Origin: Bradyrhizobium jicamae
GTDB lineage: Bacteria > Pseudomonadota > Alphaproteobacteria > Rhizobiales > Xanthobacteraceae
DNA length: 64,000 nucleotides
Reading direction: 5' to 3'
Assembly: GCF_018130215.1 (NCBI RefSeq)
Contig: NZ_JAFCKQ010000009.1
Span: 1-64,000 of the forward strand
Shown: positions 9,912 through 17,289 of the stretch, one piece after another
Position numbering within the stretch: position 1 is the stretch's first letter
How the letters are laid out: every line of letters starts with the position of its first letter
Notes under the pieces: generated by a model
Seen by the model: only the letters and a program-made list of their open reading frames with translations
Told to the model about the DNA's origin: nothing
The model's database searches: none
Made by a program: the position numbers and the translations under genes

Positions 9912-10715
9912 TCAATCAATGCCGTGTGCGACCGACCCTTCTTGCGATCGCTTTTTTTCCCGCGCTGGCGTCAACGATTTGGTGTGGGAGGCGCGGCTGG
10001 TCGCGGTTTTATTTTGAATGGATGGAGGATGAGCGCGAGTAATCGTGCTTTGCTCTCGCGACACACGCAGCCTGCCATAAAGCGCGGCCATGACGGCCTC
10101 AAGGCTGTCCAGCCGCATTCGACCGAAGAGGTGGTCCGACACGCGCAGCTTCTTTCTGTCCTTCGTCAATGGAAGCGCAGCGGTTGGGAGAAGGAAATAG
10201 TCTTGAATGCAGTTATTGCCGTGGTCCATTCGAATGAGAAGCGTGAGTGCGGCCTTTTGGTACTTGAGCTTCCGCACTTCCCATCGACGAGCCCTGACGT
10301 CACCGTCCGAAACGGAGCGCGCCACTTTCGCGCGCTTCAGGCTCTTGAGCATGACCGACGACAGGCTGCCATCGTTCTCAAACTCATCGGCACAATAGTG
10401 AACCTGTATTCCAGCTCGTTTGCAGATGAATTCGTAGTAGGCGCTTTCGTCGGTGTCCTGAAAGCGCCCCCAACGGCTCGCATCGAAGACGAGGACACAA
10501 TCAAAACCTGGCTGCCCGCTCTCGACGTCATTAATGAGTTGCTGGAGACCCTGAGGGCGAGCAATGGTGAGACCGCTGCGTCCGGGATCGGAATAGTTGC
10601 GAACGATTTCTATGCCTCGGCGCGCTGCATAGGCAGCGATGGCGGCGGCCTGAATTTCAATCGAGTATTGTTGGGGATTGGACGACATCCGTACATATTG
10701 TGCAGCGCGTAGCAT
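9912..10715 (-). pseudogene. Serine recombinase with the central region deleted in frame
   Basis: The reading frame is 267 aa. Residues 1-130 are the catalytic resolvase/invertase domain: AAQYVRMSSNPQQYSIEIQ contains the nucleophilic Ser region, and the sequence continues through VLVFDASRWGRF and the LSSVMLKSLKRA helix. Intact proteins of this class run about 450-550 aa and continue into the recombinase and zinc-ribbon domains. Here the frame jumps to what resembles the extreme C terminus of the same family (LLIRMDHGNNCIQDYFLLP, then RMRLDSLEAVMAALYGRL). About 250-300 residues appear to be missing, including most DNA-binding parts, so it is probably inactive. It marks past integration activity at the left edge of the accessory region. 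Confidence 0.75.
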
Positions 10716-11062
10716 CGAAGGCTAATGCTGATCCGCTTGCACCGTGGCGGTGTTTGCAGTCGTCCGATCGCGCGACACAATGGCGCGTTCTTTTTGCTTC
10801 GGTGAAGGTGATTGTCTCTCGGGCACTGTCGAAGACCTGTGATATCGCCGCAGGCGTGCAGCCGTCGCAGGTCGGTAATGCCGAGCATGCCCCTGTGGTT
10901 CCCTGCGGAACTAAAGTCGTTATAAAGGGTTGCCAACGTGGTGATTGACGACGCGGAAAACACCATCCCCCAAAAAAGTGCGCCAATACCTCGATTATAT
11001 CACAGATTGTGCAAGTCGAAGTATGGCCTGCCTTACTCTTGAGGGCCGGGACGGCTGCCTCG
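10716..11062. other. Intergenic, nothing identified
   Basis: About 350 bp between the recombinase remnant and the toxin gene. Open frames on both strands lack ribosome-binding sites and recognisable motifs. An AT-richer stretch at 10975-11010 probably holds weak promoter or terminator sequence. Confidence 0.35.
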
Positions 11063-11794
11063 CTACTTGCCGTCGACGAGCTTGACGCCGATTCTGTCCG
11101 CGAGAGTGACGAGGTCTGCGTACACGGCGTCAACTTTCAGCAGGTCCAGCGGAGCGCCTACGGACGATAGATCCGCGGCGGCGACACGGTCGCCGAAGAT
11201 CACGATCGCCAAAGCACGATCGTCCTGGCGAGACACCCAGCAAAGTCCCTCAGCATGTGAGCAAGAAGCGTGGATAGCTTCTGCCCATTTCCGGGTGTTC
11301 GGATACTCGCTCTTTTCGGTATCGATGAGCTGACTGCGTTGAATCCCGAGCCTTTTGAGTGGCGTCACGCTGAGGTCGACGAGTTTGAGGTCTCGTTTCG
11401 GCGTCACTTGCGAATAAACGTGGCTGGCCAGCTTTTGCTTGTCGAAGGTCTTTAGTCCGGCGACAAACGGCACGTCATGAAAGACGGCTTCCATGGCCGC
11501 GCATTCGAACGCCGTGCCGCCATAAATAGTAGGGATGTTCGCGCCGCTTGAAGCCTTGATTGGACTGAACCGGGCACTGCCATGCGGGCCCGGATTAAAT
11601 TGGCTGCTGCCATAGGCCTTGGGGTGGATCCGATGAATGACCTGGCCTTTCGGCCAGGTCGTCATGTTCACCAGATTGGCAAGGCCGGCGGGCGGAGCCG
11701 GTACGACCGGGGACGGGGAAGGCGGGGCTGGCCGCGGCTTGGCGGCCTTCGTCCGGGCAGCCGGGCGGCGTACGCCGGCCTTCTTCTTAGCCAT
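11063..11794 (-). CDS. RES-domain toxin
   Basis: A 243-aa protein with a low-complexity Lys/Ala/Pro tail (residues 1-38) followed by a RES domain. The three conserved polar residues of RES NAD-degrading toxins are present: Arg55 in VIHRIHP, Glu102 in AAMEAVFHD and Ser188 in CWVSRQDD. The GSARFSPI and PTIYGGTAFECA blocks fit as well. Known RES toxins deplete NAD+ and stop growth unless bound by an Xre/MbcA/ParS antitoxin. The start overlaps the 3' end of the upstream antitoxin gene by 8 bp. The basic N-terminal tail is unusual. Chromosomal RES proteins without toxicity exist, so activity is inferred. Confidence 0.8.
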   Translation of the reverse strand: MAKKKAGVRRPAARTKAAKPRPAPPSPSPVVPAPPAGLANLVNMTTWPKGQVIHRIHPKAYGSSQFNPGPHGSARFSPIKASSGANIPTIYGGTAFECAAMEAVFHDVPFVAGLKTFDKQKLASHVYSQVTPKRDLKLVDLSVTPLKRLGIQRSQLIDTEKSEYPNTRKWAEAIHASCSHAEGLCWVSRQDDRALAIVIFGDRVAAADLSSVGAPLDLLKVDAVYADLVTLADRIGVKLVDGK

Positions 11795-12467
11795 GGAGCA
11801 CGCCGGCTACCTCGTCCTCGGCCGCTGCGACAACGCGATCGGGCTCGCTAATCAGCAAGTCCTGCGGCCGCTTGCCACCGAGGAAGCTGTTGACCGACGC
11901 AAACCAATAGGCAAGTCCCCAATCGTCCTTCTTTCCGCGGAAGACCACCAGCACTCGTGCCAGGTCTTTCGCCGGCCGATAATCCGTCGATGGACCGAAA
12001 GCATAGCCCGGAAAATAGTCGACCCCGTGGTGGCGCACGGCGAAGATCTGCCCATCCTTTTTCCATTTGTTCGGTTGAGCGCTGGGATTGCTTGCACTGA
12101 ACCCCGCCATCTCCGCAACCTCAGCTGCCGTCATCCATTCGCCCGTTTCCAGCACGCCCTTGCGGGCCTCGGCTGTCATCCGGGCCTCAATCAGCTTGTG
12201 TTGGGGCATCGGAACGTCGGGCACGATAGCCTCGATGATCGACCGGTATTTAGCCTCGTGACGGCGCTCAATAATGCTGGGGATCAGCGCAGCGAGGCCG
12301 GCAACCGCATCTAGAAGCACGTGAGCAAGCGCTTTGTTGCTATGCTGCAATGTCAAAGCGATAACTTGATCCACCGGCAGATGGGCAAGTTTTTTTCGAA
12401 CTTCGTCGGGGGTCCCGGTAACGGTTCCGACACCCGAGCGCTGAAGGGCTTTTTCTGCGGTTGTCAT
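11787..12467 (-). CDS. Antitoxin with MbcA/ParS-type toxin-binding domain
   Basis: A 226-aa protein immediately upstream of, and overlapping, the RES gene. Residues about 105-145 (GEWMTAAEVAEMAGFS..PNKWKKDGQIFAV) look like a helix-turn-helix. The C terminus (WFASVNSFLGGKRPQDLL, then VVAAAEDEVAGV) matches the Xre/MbcA/ParS toxin-binding pattern W-L-x-S-x-N-x-x-L-G-G-x-R-P-x-D-L-L. At 226 aa it is longer than typical Xre antitoxins (about 130-160 aa). The extra N-terminal 100 residues include a hydrophobic helix (ALAHVLLDAVAGLAALIP) of unknown role. It probably binds the repeated operator upstream and represses the pair. Confidence 0.72.
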   Translation of the reverse strand: MTTAEKALQRSGVGTVTGTPDEVRKKLAHLPVDQVIALTLQHSNKALAHVLLDAVAGLAALIPSIIERRHEAKYRSIIEAIVPDVPMPQHKLIEARMTAEARKGVLETGEWMTAAEVAEMAGFSASNPSAQPNKWKKDGQIFAVRHHGVDYFPGYAFGPSTDYRPAKDLARVLVVFRGKKDDWGLAYWFASVNSFLGGKRPQDLLISEPDRVVAAAEDEVAGVLHG

Positions 12468-12478
12468 GGCTTCATTCC

Positions 12479-12511
12479 GGTTATCTCGGTTATCAATATA
12501 ATACGATAACC
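12479..12511 (-). promoter_or_regulatory. Triple GGTTATC operator/promoter of the toxin-antitoxin pair
   Basis: On the plus strand GGTTATC occurs at 12479-12485 and 12488-12494, and its exact inverse GATAACC at 12505-12511. The inverted pair encloses ATATTATACG-like AT-rich sequence that reads on the minus strand as a -10 box (TATTAT). The cluster ends 11 bp upstream of the antitoxin ATG, so a bound regulator would block the promoter. Autoregulation by the antitoxin is inference from position. Confidence 0.6.
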
Positions 12512-12572
12512 GTCATAATCAAGAGCATTCGACCGCAGCGCCGATCCCGTCGCGGAGGGCACTTTTCGCCTT

Positions 12573-12854
12573 TTGGACCTCTTGAACGCCTCAGCCAATT
12601 GGGAAGCCAAGGATCAGAGCGCACCGCTAACTGGTTTTGCCGCGAGCGCTCTAATTCTATCCTCAATCATGTCGGCGTCGGCGATGCCCGTCGCGTCGCC
12701 TGACGCGGTGGGAGGCTCGGACAATGCTGCCGTCATTCAAGTCAAAGGTGGGCATGGTCATGGACACGGCTGGGGTCATCACGGCGGCCGCGGCCATCAC
12801 TACGGATGGGGTCGTGGTCATCACTACGGTTGGTGGCACCATCACCACTGGTGA
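12573..12854 (+). CDS. Small exported His/Gly-rich protein
   Basis: The best frame starts at TTG 12573 and gives up to 93 aa, but the true start is uncertain because no good ribosome-binding site is present. The middle (GFAASALILSSIMSASA) is a typical signal-peptide hydrophobic core with an Ala-x-Ala cleavage site. After it comes a short linker and a tail of HGHGHGWGHHGG-type repeats ending in WWHHHHW. Such proteins are common in Bradyrhizobium and may bind metals; no function is proven. The usual Met-Lys-Lys start seems to have been lost, so the 5' end may be damaged. Confidence 0.5.
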   Translation: MDLLNASANWEAKDQSAPLTGFAASALILSSIMSASAMPVASPDAVGGSDNAAVIQVKGGHGHGHGWGHHGGRGHHYGWGRGHHYGWWHHHHW

Positions 12855-12904
12855 GGCGTTCAACCTAGTACGTATCGTACGTGATGGACGCGTGAGAGTG
12901 CCGC

Positions 12905-13036
12905 TCATCGTCTGCTGGCGGAAAACTCCGTTGGGCAATCCGGACATGCGCCGGCTTTTCGCTCACCCTTCCAAGCCAGAAGGGCCGCGAGCAGCAACGC
13001 CGTGACGACCAGCTTGGCCAAAGTGTCGTTGCTCAA
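12905..13036 (-). CDS. Small membrane protein, 43 aa, overlapping an RHH-like fragment
   Basis: Start TTG at 13036 overlaps the stop of the upstream 31-aa frame (TTGA). Residues 7-22 (AKLVVTALLLAALLAW) form one membrane helix, followed by a basic, Cys-containing tail (CPDC). Its arrangement behind an RHH-like C terminus parallels that at 29964-30157. No family is known to me. The TTG start and small size make this tentative. Confidence 0.4.
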   Translation of the reverse strand: MSNDTLAKLVVTALLLAALLAWKGERKAGACPDCPTEFSASRR

Positions 13037-13128
13037 CAAATGTGCTCACCCCCGCTGTTGCAGAGGTTACTTTTCACGTTCAGTCCGATCTCGACAAGGT
13101 GACGGATTGCCTCGGGTTTGGACCGCAT
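13033..13128 (-). pseudogene. Ribbon-helix-helix C-terminal fragment, 31 aa
   Basis: The frame reads MRSKPEAIRHLVEIGLNVK and then a short unrelated tail. This is the second helix of a ribbon-helix-helix DNA-binding protein (typically S-R-S-E-A-I-R-R-L-V-E-x-G-L), without the N-terminal strand and first helix. Its ATG overlaps the stop of the 77-aa gene upstream (TGATG). It could be a truncated remnant or, given the overlaps on both sides, a translated mini-protein. A similar fragment is at 30077-30157. Confidence 0.45.
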
Positions 13129-13361
13129 CACCAGTCAAGAAACAAACACAGCGATCCGATTACGAGAGAGGCGACGACGAAGAGGACAAGGCAGAAAAGA
13201 ACGGTCCGCCGCCGTGATGGGTTGCGCTGTAACGACAGCTCCAGCTCTCCCGGGATAACATGAAAGCGGAGTTGGTCGTGGCGGATGTTTTCGCGCTCAA
13301 GCATTTCGCGAATCCGCATTCGCCGCTCGTCAGTCCAGAATTCGTCGTTGTCGTCTTCCAT
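13128..13361 (-). CDS. Small membrane protein, 77 aa (copy 1 of a duplicated pair)
   Basis: Acidic N terminus (MEDDNDEFWTDERRMRIREM), a central region with HDQLRFHVIPGELE, a basic RNPSRRR segment, then one membrane helix (residues about 54-76, VLFCLVLFVVASLVIGSLCL), ending LDW. A clearly homologous 77-aa gene lies at 32240-32473, with most differences conservative. That argues both are real coding genes. Orientation by the positive-inside rule puts the acidic/basic N-terminal part in the cytoplasm. The function is unknown. Confidence 0.7.
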   Translation of the reverse strand: MEDDNDEFWTDERRMRIREMLERENIRHDQLRFHVIPGELELSLQRNPSRRRTVLFCLVLFVVASLVIGSLCLFLDW

Positions 13362-13417
13362 CAGCCACCGCTAAGCGCCGGTTCGTCCGACAACTTCAGC
13401 CTCGTCCCCCAAAAGAA

Positions 13418-13453
13418 GCGGCCCCGTGATGTGGGGGACAAACGCGGGGCCGC
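13418..13453. terminator. GC-rich hairpin upstream of 77-aa gene (copy 1)
   Basis: Perfect 9-bp stem GCGGCCCCG/CGGGGCCGC. On the minus strand it is followed by TTCTTTT, so it can end transcripts coming from the zinc-ribbon side, or attenuate the 77-aa gene. It is conserved at 32530-32565 in front of the second copy. Confidence 0.6.
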
Positions 13454-13573
13454 AGGAAAGGTTGGTGACTTACCGGATCATAGGCCCGGCCGGATTGCCC
13501 CGCTTCGTCCCTGATGGAGTATCACTGAAGTGATACGGGAACTTTTCCGGGGTTGGGGCACAACCCTATTGAC

Positions 13574-13645
13574 CAGGATTTTGCCACCACCCTATTGGGC
13601 TGGCCCAGCGCCGCCCGCTTGAAATCCCGCACGCGGGCGGCGTTG
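13574..13645 (+). repeat. Dispersed repeat, copy A (partial)
   Basis: Contains the CAGGATTTTGCCACnAC core, the TTGGGCTGGCCCAGCG segment and the GC-rich inverted repeat ending GCGGGCGGCGTTG. It lacks the ATGAACCTTGG box seen in copies B, D and E. It lies between the 77-aa gene and a tiny membrane-peptide gene. Confidence 0.7.
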
Positions 13646-13714
13646 CTGTTGTCAGGTAATCCGGACAGCAAAAGAGCCTCGACGGGCGGCCGGCACGTCG
13701 AGGCCCTCACGCTT

Positions 13715-13813
13715 TCATCCCATCATGAACAAGCCTACGCCGACGACCAGCGCGACCACGGCCACGCCCGTACATACGATGAAAGCGAACTCTACGCTGT
13801 CGAACTCCACCAT
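13715..13813 (-). CDS. Tiny membrane peptide, 32 aa (DSVE family, member 1)
   Basis: Starts MVEFDSVEFAFIVCTG and continues into one Val/Ala/Gly-rich helix (VAVVALVVGVGLF), ending MMG. The D-S/G-V-E-x-A-F/C pattern at the helix entry is shared with the 35-aa frames at 28581-28688 and 29605-29712. That similarity is the main support for coding. It lies downstream of the zinc-ribbon gene on the same strand. The function is unknown; small inner-membrane peptides often modulate larger membrane proteins. Confidence 0.5.
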   Translation of the reverse strand: MVEFDSVEFAFIVCTGVAVVALVVGVGLFMMG

Positions 13814-13909
13814 CCAATCAACACTAGGGCCGGCCCAGAAGCGCCGCATTCAAATATGAAAGCCAGCGAGGGTGTCCTAATTTGAAGGGACGGGTATCCT
13901 TGGCGGCGG

Positions 13910-14167
13910 CTAGACCACGCGATACCCCATGCCACCGATCGGCCCCTTGATGTCCCAGTTGAAGTTCGGCCTGACGTCAGCGCCGCGCTTACCGCAGGCG
14001 CTGCAGACCAGGCGGGGTTCAATGTCGGACAGCCGCTGATCATCACTCCAACGGTCGGCCATGATCGCAATCGAATGGCTGCAACCGCAGTCGGCGCAGT
14101 AGATCAAGACGCCGTGAGCGCCTATCGAGCGCATGTCGCCGAAGGTGATTTTTTGGGGGCGCGTCAT
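13910..14167 (-). CDS. Small zinc-ribbon-like hypothetical protein, 85 aa
   Basis: Starts MTRPQKITFGDMRSIGAHGV. Two Cys pairs (IYCADCGC near residue 25 and LVCSACGKRG near residue 55) give a zinc-ribbon arrangement, and the protein ends GGMGYRVV. I recognise the family as a common small hypothetical of Bradyrhizobium. Decayed copies lie at 32991-33085 (two in-frame stops) and about 31300-31345. The ATG at 14167 was preferred over 14185 because the family begins with MTRPQK. Function unknown; binding of nucleic acid or a partner is possible. Confidence 0.7.
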   Translation of the reverse strand: MTRPQKITFGDMRSIGAHGVLIYCADCGCSHSIAIMADRWSDDQRLSDIEPRLVCSACGKRGADVRPNFNWDIKGPIGGMGYRVV

Positions 14168-14286
14168 GATCCATGATTGCGCCAAACGAGTGTCGAATGA
14201 AGCCGCTAGAAACTGGGCCGGTCGCAGGTGCCGAAACCCACGGATTGGTCAAGGCCGCGCCGAGAGGCCGCCAACTGAGGCACCCC

Positions 14287-14460
14287 TTACTCTATGGATG
14301 TCGGCTGGTGGTCTGCTTGCAGACGCGCCTCTAGCCAATCAGCGAGAACCTTGTACTCGCGCTCCATCTTTTCGAGTTCTGCTCTCGTCTCTTTGTGCGA
14401 AGTGATGGCGGCTTGGAGACGGCACTCACGCTCCAATGCGCGGTACATACAGGGCGGCAT
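14287..14460 (-). CDS. Small coiled-coil hypothetical protein, 57 aa
   Basis: The frame starts MPPCMYRALERECRLQAAIT and continues with KETRAELEKMEREYKVLADW. It is strongly charged and helical with coiled-coil heptads through most of its length. It matches a small-protein type I recall from Bradyrhizobium. It lies on the same strand as the neighbouring small genes, about 50 bp from the 63-aa gene. The function is unknown. Confidence 0.55.
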   Translation of the reverse strand: MPPCMYRALERECRLQAAITSHKETRAELEKMEREYKVLADWLEARLQADHQPTSIE

Positions 14461-14513
14461 CGTCCTGATCCCGTTGTCCGCGAAGCCTAACCGGTGTTCC
14501 CAAGTCTGGGCAT

Positions 14514-14705
14514 TTAACTATGTGGGTCGCCTGAGGGTGGTTTCTTCTCTTTTGGGAAAGGTTCTCGTGTTTTCCGCCCGATGAAAGTGTCGGGCATGGG
14601 AACCCGGTTCAGGAGTTCGGCAGCTTCACTGGCGTACTCTCGCAGGATCTTCAAGTTGTCAGCATCTCGCTCGGATGGACGATAGATTCCGTGCTCTAAT
14701 CGCAT
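14514..14705 (-). CDS. Small hypothetical protein, 63 aa, PDTFIGR type
   Basis: A soluble helical protein (DADNLKILREYASEAAELLNRVP) ending with PMPDTFIGRKTREPFPKE. The motif [LM]PDTF[IL]GR with a preceding helix is shared with the neighbouring 83-aa gene at 14847-15098, so the two are paralogues. Both are minus-strand. The function is unknown. Confidence 0.55.
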   Translation of the reverse strand: MRLEHGIYRPSERDADNLKILREYASEAAELLNRVPMPDTFIGRKTREPFPKEKKPPSGDPHS

Positions 14706-14846
14706 GGCTGCGCTCCCTGATTATGTAGGCGGGAGCACGCTCGGTCTCTCAGCCACCGACGCCTACGGACGTGTCTCGTGATGCAAACTCAATAGCAGTG
14801 CGGCGGGATTGTTCCGAGGACGCTAGGAAACCACGACGCTGCGGCC

Positions 14847-15098
14847 TTACTGTTCCTGATACGGAAGGGGAACGGAATCGTGGTTGGCGCGCCCAAGGAA
14901 GGTGTCCGGAAGTGGCTGCTTCAGCACCTCGGCGGCTCTCGCAAGCACTTCCAATGCCTGTGAATGACACTCCGCGATCTCGAACGCCAGATCGTGGACT
15001 CGGTATATGTGGCGCTGGAGATCGGGGGCTCGCATGGCATCATAACGCTTGGCGAGGGAACCCAGTTCCGGCCATAGATTAATTTCAAACTGAGGCAT
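14847..15098 (-). CDS. Small hypothetical protein, 83 aa, PDTFLGR type
   Basis: Helical protein with HIYRVHDLAFEIAECHSQAL, then ARAAEVLKQPLPDTFLGRAN. The C-terminal third is homologous to the 63-aa gene at 14514-14705; the N-terminal half is specific to this copy or was lost in the other. No cofactor or membrane motif is seen. Confidence 0.5.
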   Translation of the reverse strand: MPQFEINLWPELGSLAKRYDAMRAPDLQRHIYRVHDLAFEIAECHSQALEVLARAAEVLKQPLPDTFLGRANHDSVPLPYQEQ

Positions 15099-15791
15099 TA
15101 CCGACGACGAACGGTTATCCCTGTTCAGAGCGCATGCTGTACCGTTGGCAGCACAGCGCTAGGCTCTATCTCGGAGATAAAACGGGGCGGCCAAGCTCAA
15201 ACGCTTCCCCCGGCGCATCTCCTTCTCTCTCATGCACACAGAGAGAGCGAAGCCGCCTTTCGACAGGGGCGGCTTCGTCATGTATGGCGGAGAATGACGC
15301 GCCAACCTTGTGCAAAGTCTCCTTACTTTCTTGCCTGGCTAGTTCCTCAAGCTCGTCCAAAGGCCGGCGCGCCGCCCGAAAGAAGCGGCCCCAGCGGTTG
15401 GAGGGCGCTGAGGCCAAAGGTTGCAACAGGGAACCGTCCGTGCGGGTGCCTAAATCAATACGGCCCCAGTCCTTGCGGGCTGAGGCCGGGGGCAGCCGTA
15501 GGCTATGGGAAAGATTCAGGACACCCCGGACATTTCAGTTAAGGCCAAACGGGGGACGCGGCATTTGCATATGTTAGGTCAGGTCATGAACCTTCGGGGT
15601 GCCGCGCCGACTTATCAGAGCCAGGATTTTGCCACGACCTTCCTGGGGCTAGGAAACGACGCCGTCCGTGTGCGTATATTTCGAGCGGGCGGCGTTGTGT
15701 TGTCTGTGTTGCTACTTCGCACCCAGACGAAAGTAGAGCGCGCCGAAGCCCGTGAGCGCTGCAACAACTTTTAGAGTATTCGGGTCGCTTG
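15099..15791. other. Intergenic stretch with hairpin and dispersed repeat
   Basis: No convincing gene. A perfect hairpin (CGAAGCCGCC/GGCGGCTTCG) lies at 15249-15278. It is flanked by CTCTCT/GAGAGA sequence and lacks a T tract, so it is structural rather than a clear terminator. An 86-aa minus-strand frame (15166-15426) spans it but has no supporting motif. Repeat copy B occupies 15586-15698. Confidence 0.4.
15586..15698 (+). repeat. Dispersed repeat, copy B
   Basis: Begins with ATGAACCTTCGG, then the core CAGGATTTTGCCACGACC and TTCCTGGGGCTAGG about 40 bp on. It ends with GACGCCGTCCG and CGAGCGGGCGGCGTTG, which can pair as a hairpin. Architecture is the same as copies D (31926) and E (32667), and as copy C on the other strand (28805-28917). 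Confidence 0.75.
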
Positions 15792-16481
15792 CTACGAGAC
15801 CGATTGAGCCGCCTCCGCGATCAGGTCCGTGACTTCCTTCGGACGGGACGCCAGTGACGCATGGCTCGCGTCGAGCGTGATGACCTTCTTCGGGTTTAGA
15901 CGTGCCGACATCATTTTTTCGTTCTCAGGGTTGATCATGCGATCCTGACTTGAGATCTGATACCAGCTCGGCTTGCTCTTCCAGGCAGGTTTGCTGATTG
16001 CATCGCCAAAGGTGGTGCCGAGAGGTGCTTTCTGCGTGACGGCCATGACGAGTGCTTCATCCTCGGTCAGGTCTTGACAGAAGCTTTCGTGATACTTGTC
16101 AGCCTTGATCCAAAGATAGCCGTCGTTGTCAGGAGCGATATTTGCGAATGCCGCCGGAGGATTTTCCTGCGAGATGCTGCCAGGGCTTTCGCCCGCATCG
16201 GGGGCGAACGCAGCGATGTAGACGAGGCCGACCACATTCGGCTCGTTCCCGGCCTGCGTGATTACCGCGCCGCCGTAGGAGTGGCCGACCAGCAGCACAT
16301 TGCCCCTCTGTTGCGCGATCATTTTCTTTAGTCGTCCGGCGTCATCGGCCAGCGAAGTTAGCGGCATTTCAACCGCATGCAGGTCCGAATAGCCACGTTT
16401 CGCGAGCTCGGGAATCGCCTTGGCCCAATGTGCCGCGCCGCCCCAGAAGCCATGGACGAGAATGATTGCAGGCTTTGTCAT
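15792..16481 (-). CDS. Alpha/beta hydrolase (EstC/HNL-like)
   Basis: A 229-aa cytoplasmic hydrolase. The oxyanion-hole motif HGFWGG is at residues 10-15, and the nucleophile elbow GHSYGG places Ser68. The acid is probably in SSQDRMI, and the catalytic His in DASHASL near residue 205. Length and motifs match small esterases of the EstC/pyrethroid-esterase/hydroxynitrile-lyase-like group. No operon partner is close. The substrate is not predictable. Confidence 0.88.
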   Translation of the reverse strand: MTKPAIILVHGFWGGAAHWAKAIPELAKRGYSDLHAVEMPLTSLADDAGRLKKMIAQQRGNVLLVGHSYGGAVITQAGNEPNVVGLVYIAAFAPDAGESPGSISQENPPAAFANIAPDNDGYLWIKADKYHESFCQDLTEDEALVMAVTQKAPLGTTFGDAISKPAWKSKPSWYQISSQDRMINPENEKMMSARLNPKKVITLDASHASLASRPKEVTDLIAEAAQSVS

Positions 16482-16601
16482 GAGAACTGTCTCCCTCGAA
16501 ATCGTTCAGCGGAGTCTGCATTACATCCAGAAGCCAACGTTTCAGCTCCCCTTGCTTCAGCAAAGGGCCGACAACGAACTCATGCGCTGGAATAGAAACA
16601 G

Positions 16602-16703
16602 CTAGGGCGACGGTGACACAATAGTAACGACGATCCCGGCGGCGATGATACCGTATTCGATGCGACCCGGGAAGCTCTTGGACGAACGCAAAAAGTAGTG
16701 CGC
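16602..16703 (-). pseudogene. Flp/Fap pilin fragment
   Basis: One frame on the minus strand reads GRIEYGIIAAGIVVTIV and then stops. This matches the signature of Flp pilins (A-I-E-Y-G-L-I-A-A-G-I-A) around the prepilin helix. The part before it (LRSSKSFPG) is degenerate, and no start or leader peptide remains. It is a relic related to the intact pilin at 31578-31739. Confidence 0.5.
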
Positions 16704-16722
16704 CTTCAGTCGGCGGCATTAC

Positions 16723-17112
16723 TCATTTTGAAGTGAAGACCGAGTCGGCATCGCGGCCGCCGTCCGAGCCATTCAGCATTGTGCTGTTGAAACGGACGAG
16801 CGCGGCGGTTGCAATGGCCTCCTTTATTTGAGCATCGGTCGCGCCAGCGGCTTTTGCCGCCTTAGTGTGACCATAGACGCAATACGTACAAGGAATTTGG
16901 GCTGCCACAGCGAGGGCAATGAGGTGCTTGGTTTTCCCGTCCAAAGCTCCCGTGGGATTCATCACGGCCAGCTGTTCGTCCCAATGCGGTTTCAGTGCCT
17001 GGTCAGGAAGTGTCTGTTTCATCCATCCAGGGGCCTCCTGAGCGCTCACGCTTGGTTCCGTTGCCAAGGCCAACAACAGCGCTAGACCGGCACTCGCTAG
17101 TAGCGTTCTCAT
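16723..17112 (-). CDS. Exported carboxymuconolactone decarboxylase/AhpD-like protein
   Basis: A 129-aa protein with an N-terminal signal peptide (residues 1-24, ending SVSA). The AhpD-fold motif is IPCTYCVYGHTKAAKAAGA: a C-x-x-C pair plus His, the redox/proton-relay centre in AhpD-like proteins. Family members are peroxidase-linked disulfide reductases or gamma-carboxymuconolactone decarboxylases. The CxxC and the export signal favour a periplasmic redox role. It lies 240 bp from the hydrolase gene on the same strand. Confidence 0.85.
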   Translation of the reverse strand: MRTLLASAGLALLLALATEPSVSAQEAPGWMKQTLPDQALKPHWDEQLAVMNPTGALDGKTKHLIALAVAAQIPCTYCVYGHTKAAKAAGATDAQIKEAIATAALVRFNSTMLNGSDGGRDADSVFTSK

Positions 17113-17289
17113 GACTGATCTCCCTAAAAATAAGATGCCTTAGACCAGAAAAGCGAAGCCTGCTGAAAGCTGCCGATGCCTGCTGGCGGAAGAGCAGACA
17201 TCTCTCAACCGCTGCGTAGGCCCAATCGTGGCATCATGCTCGGCTGACGGCGCACCGTTGTAATGCGGCCCCGCTATCGCTCCACTGGA

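Noticed and set aside
15166..15426. An 86-codon minus-strand frame
   Set aside because: It spans a perfect hairpin, lacks a ribosome-binding site and has no recognised motif.
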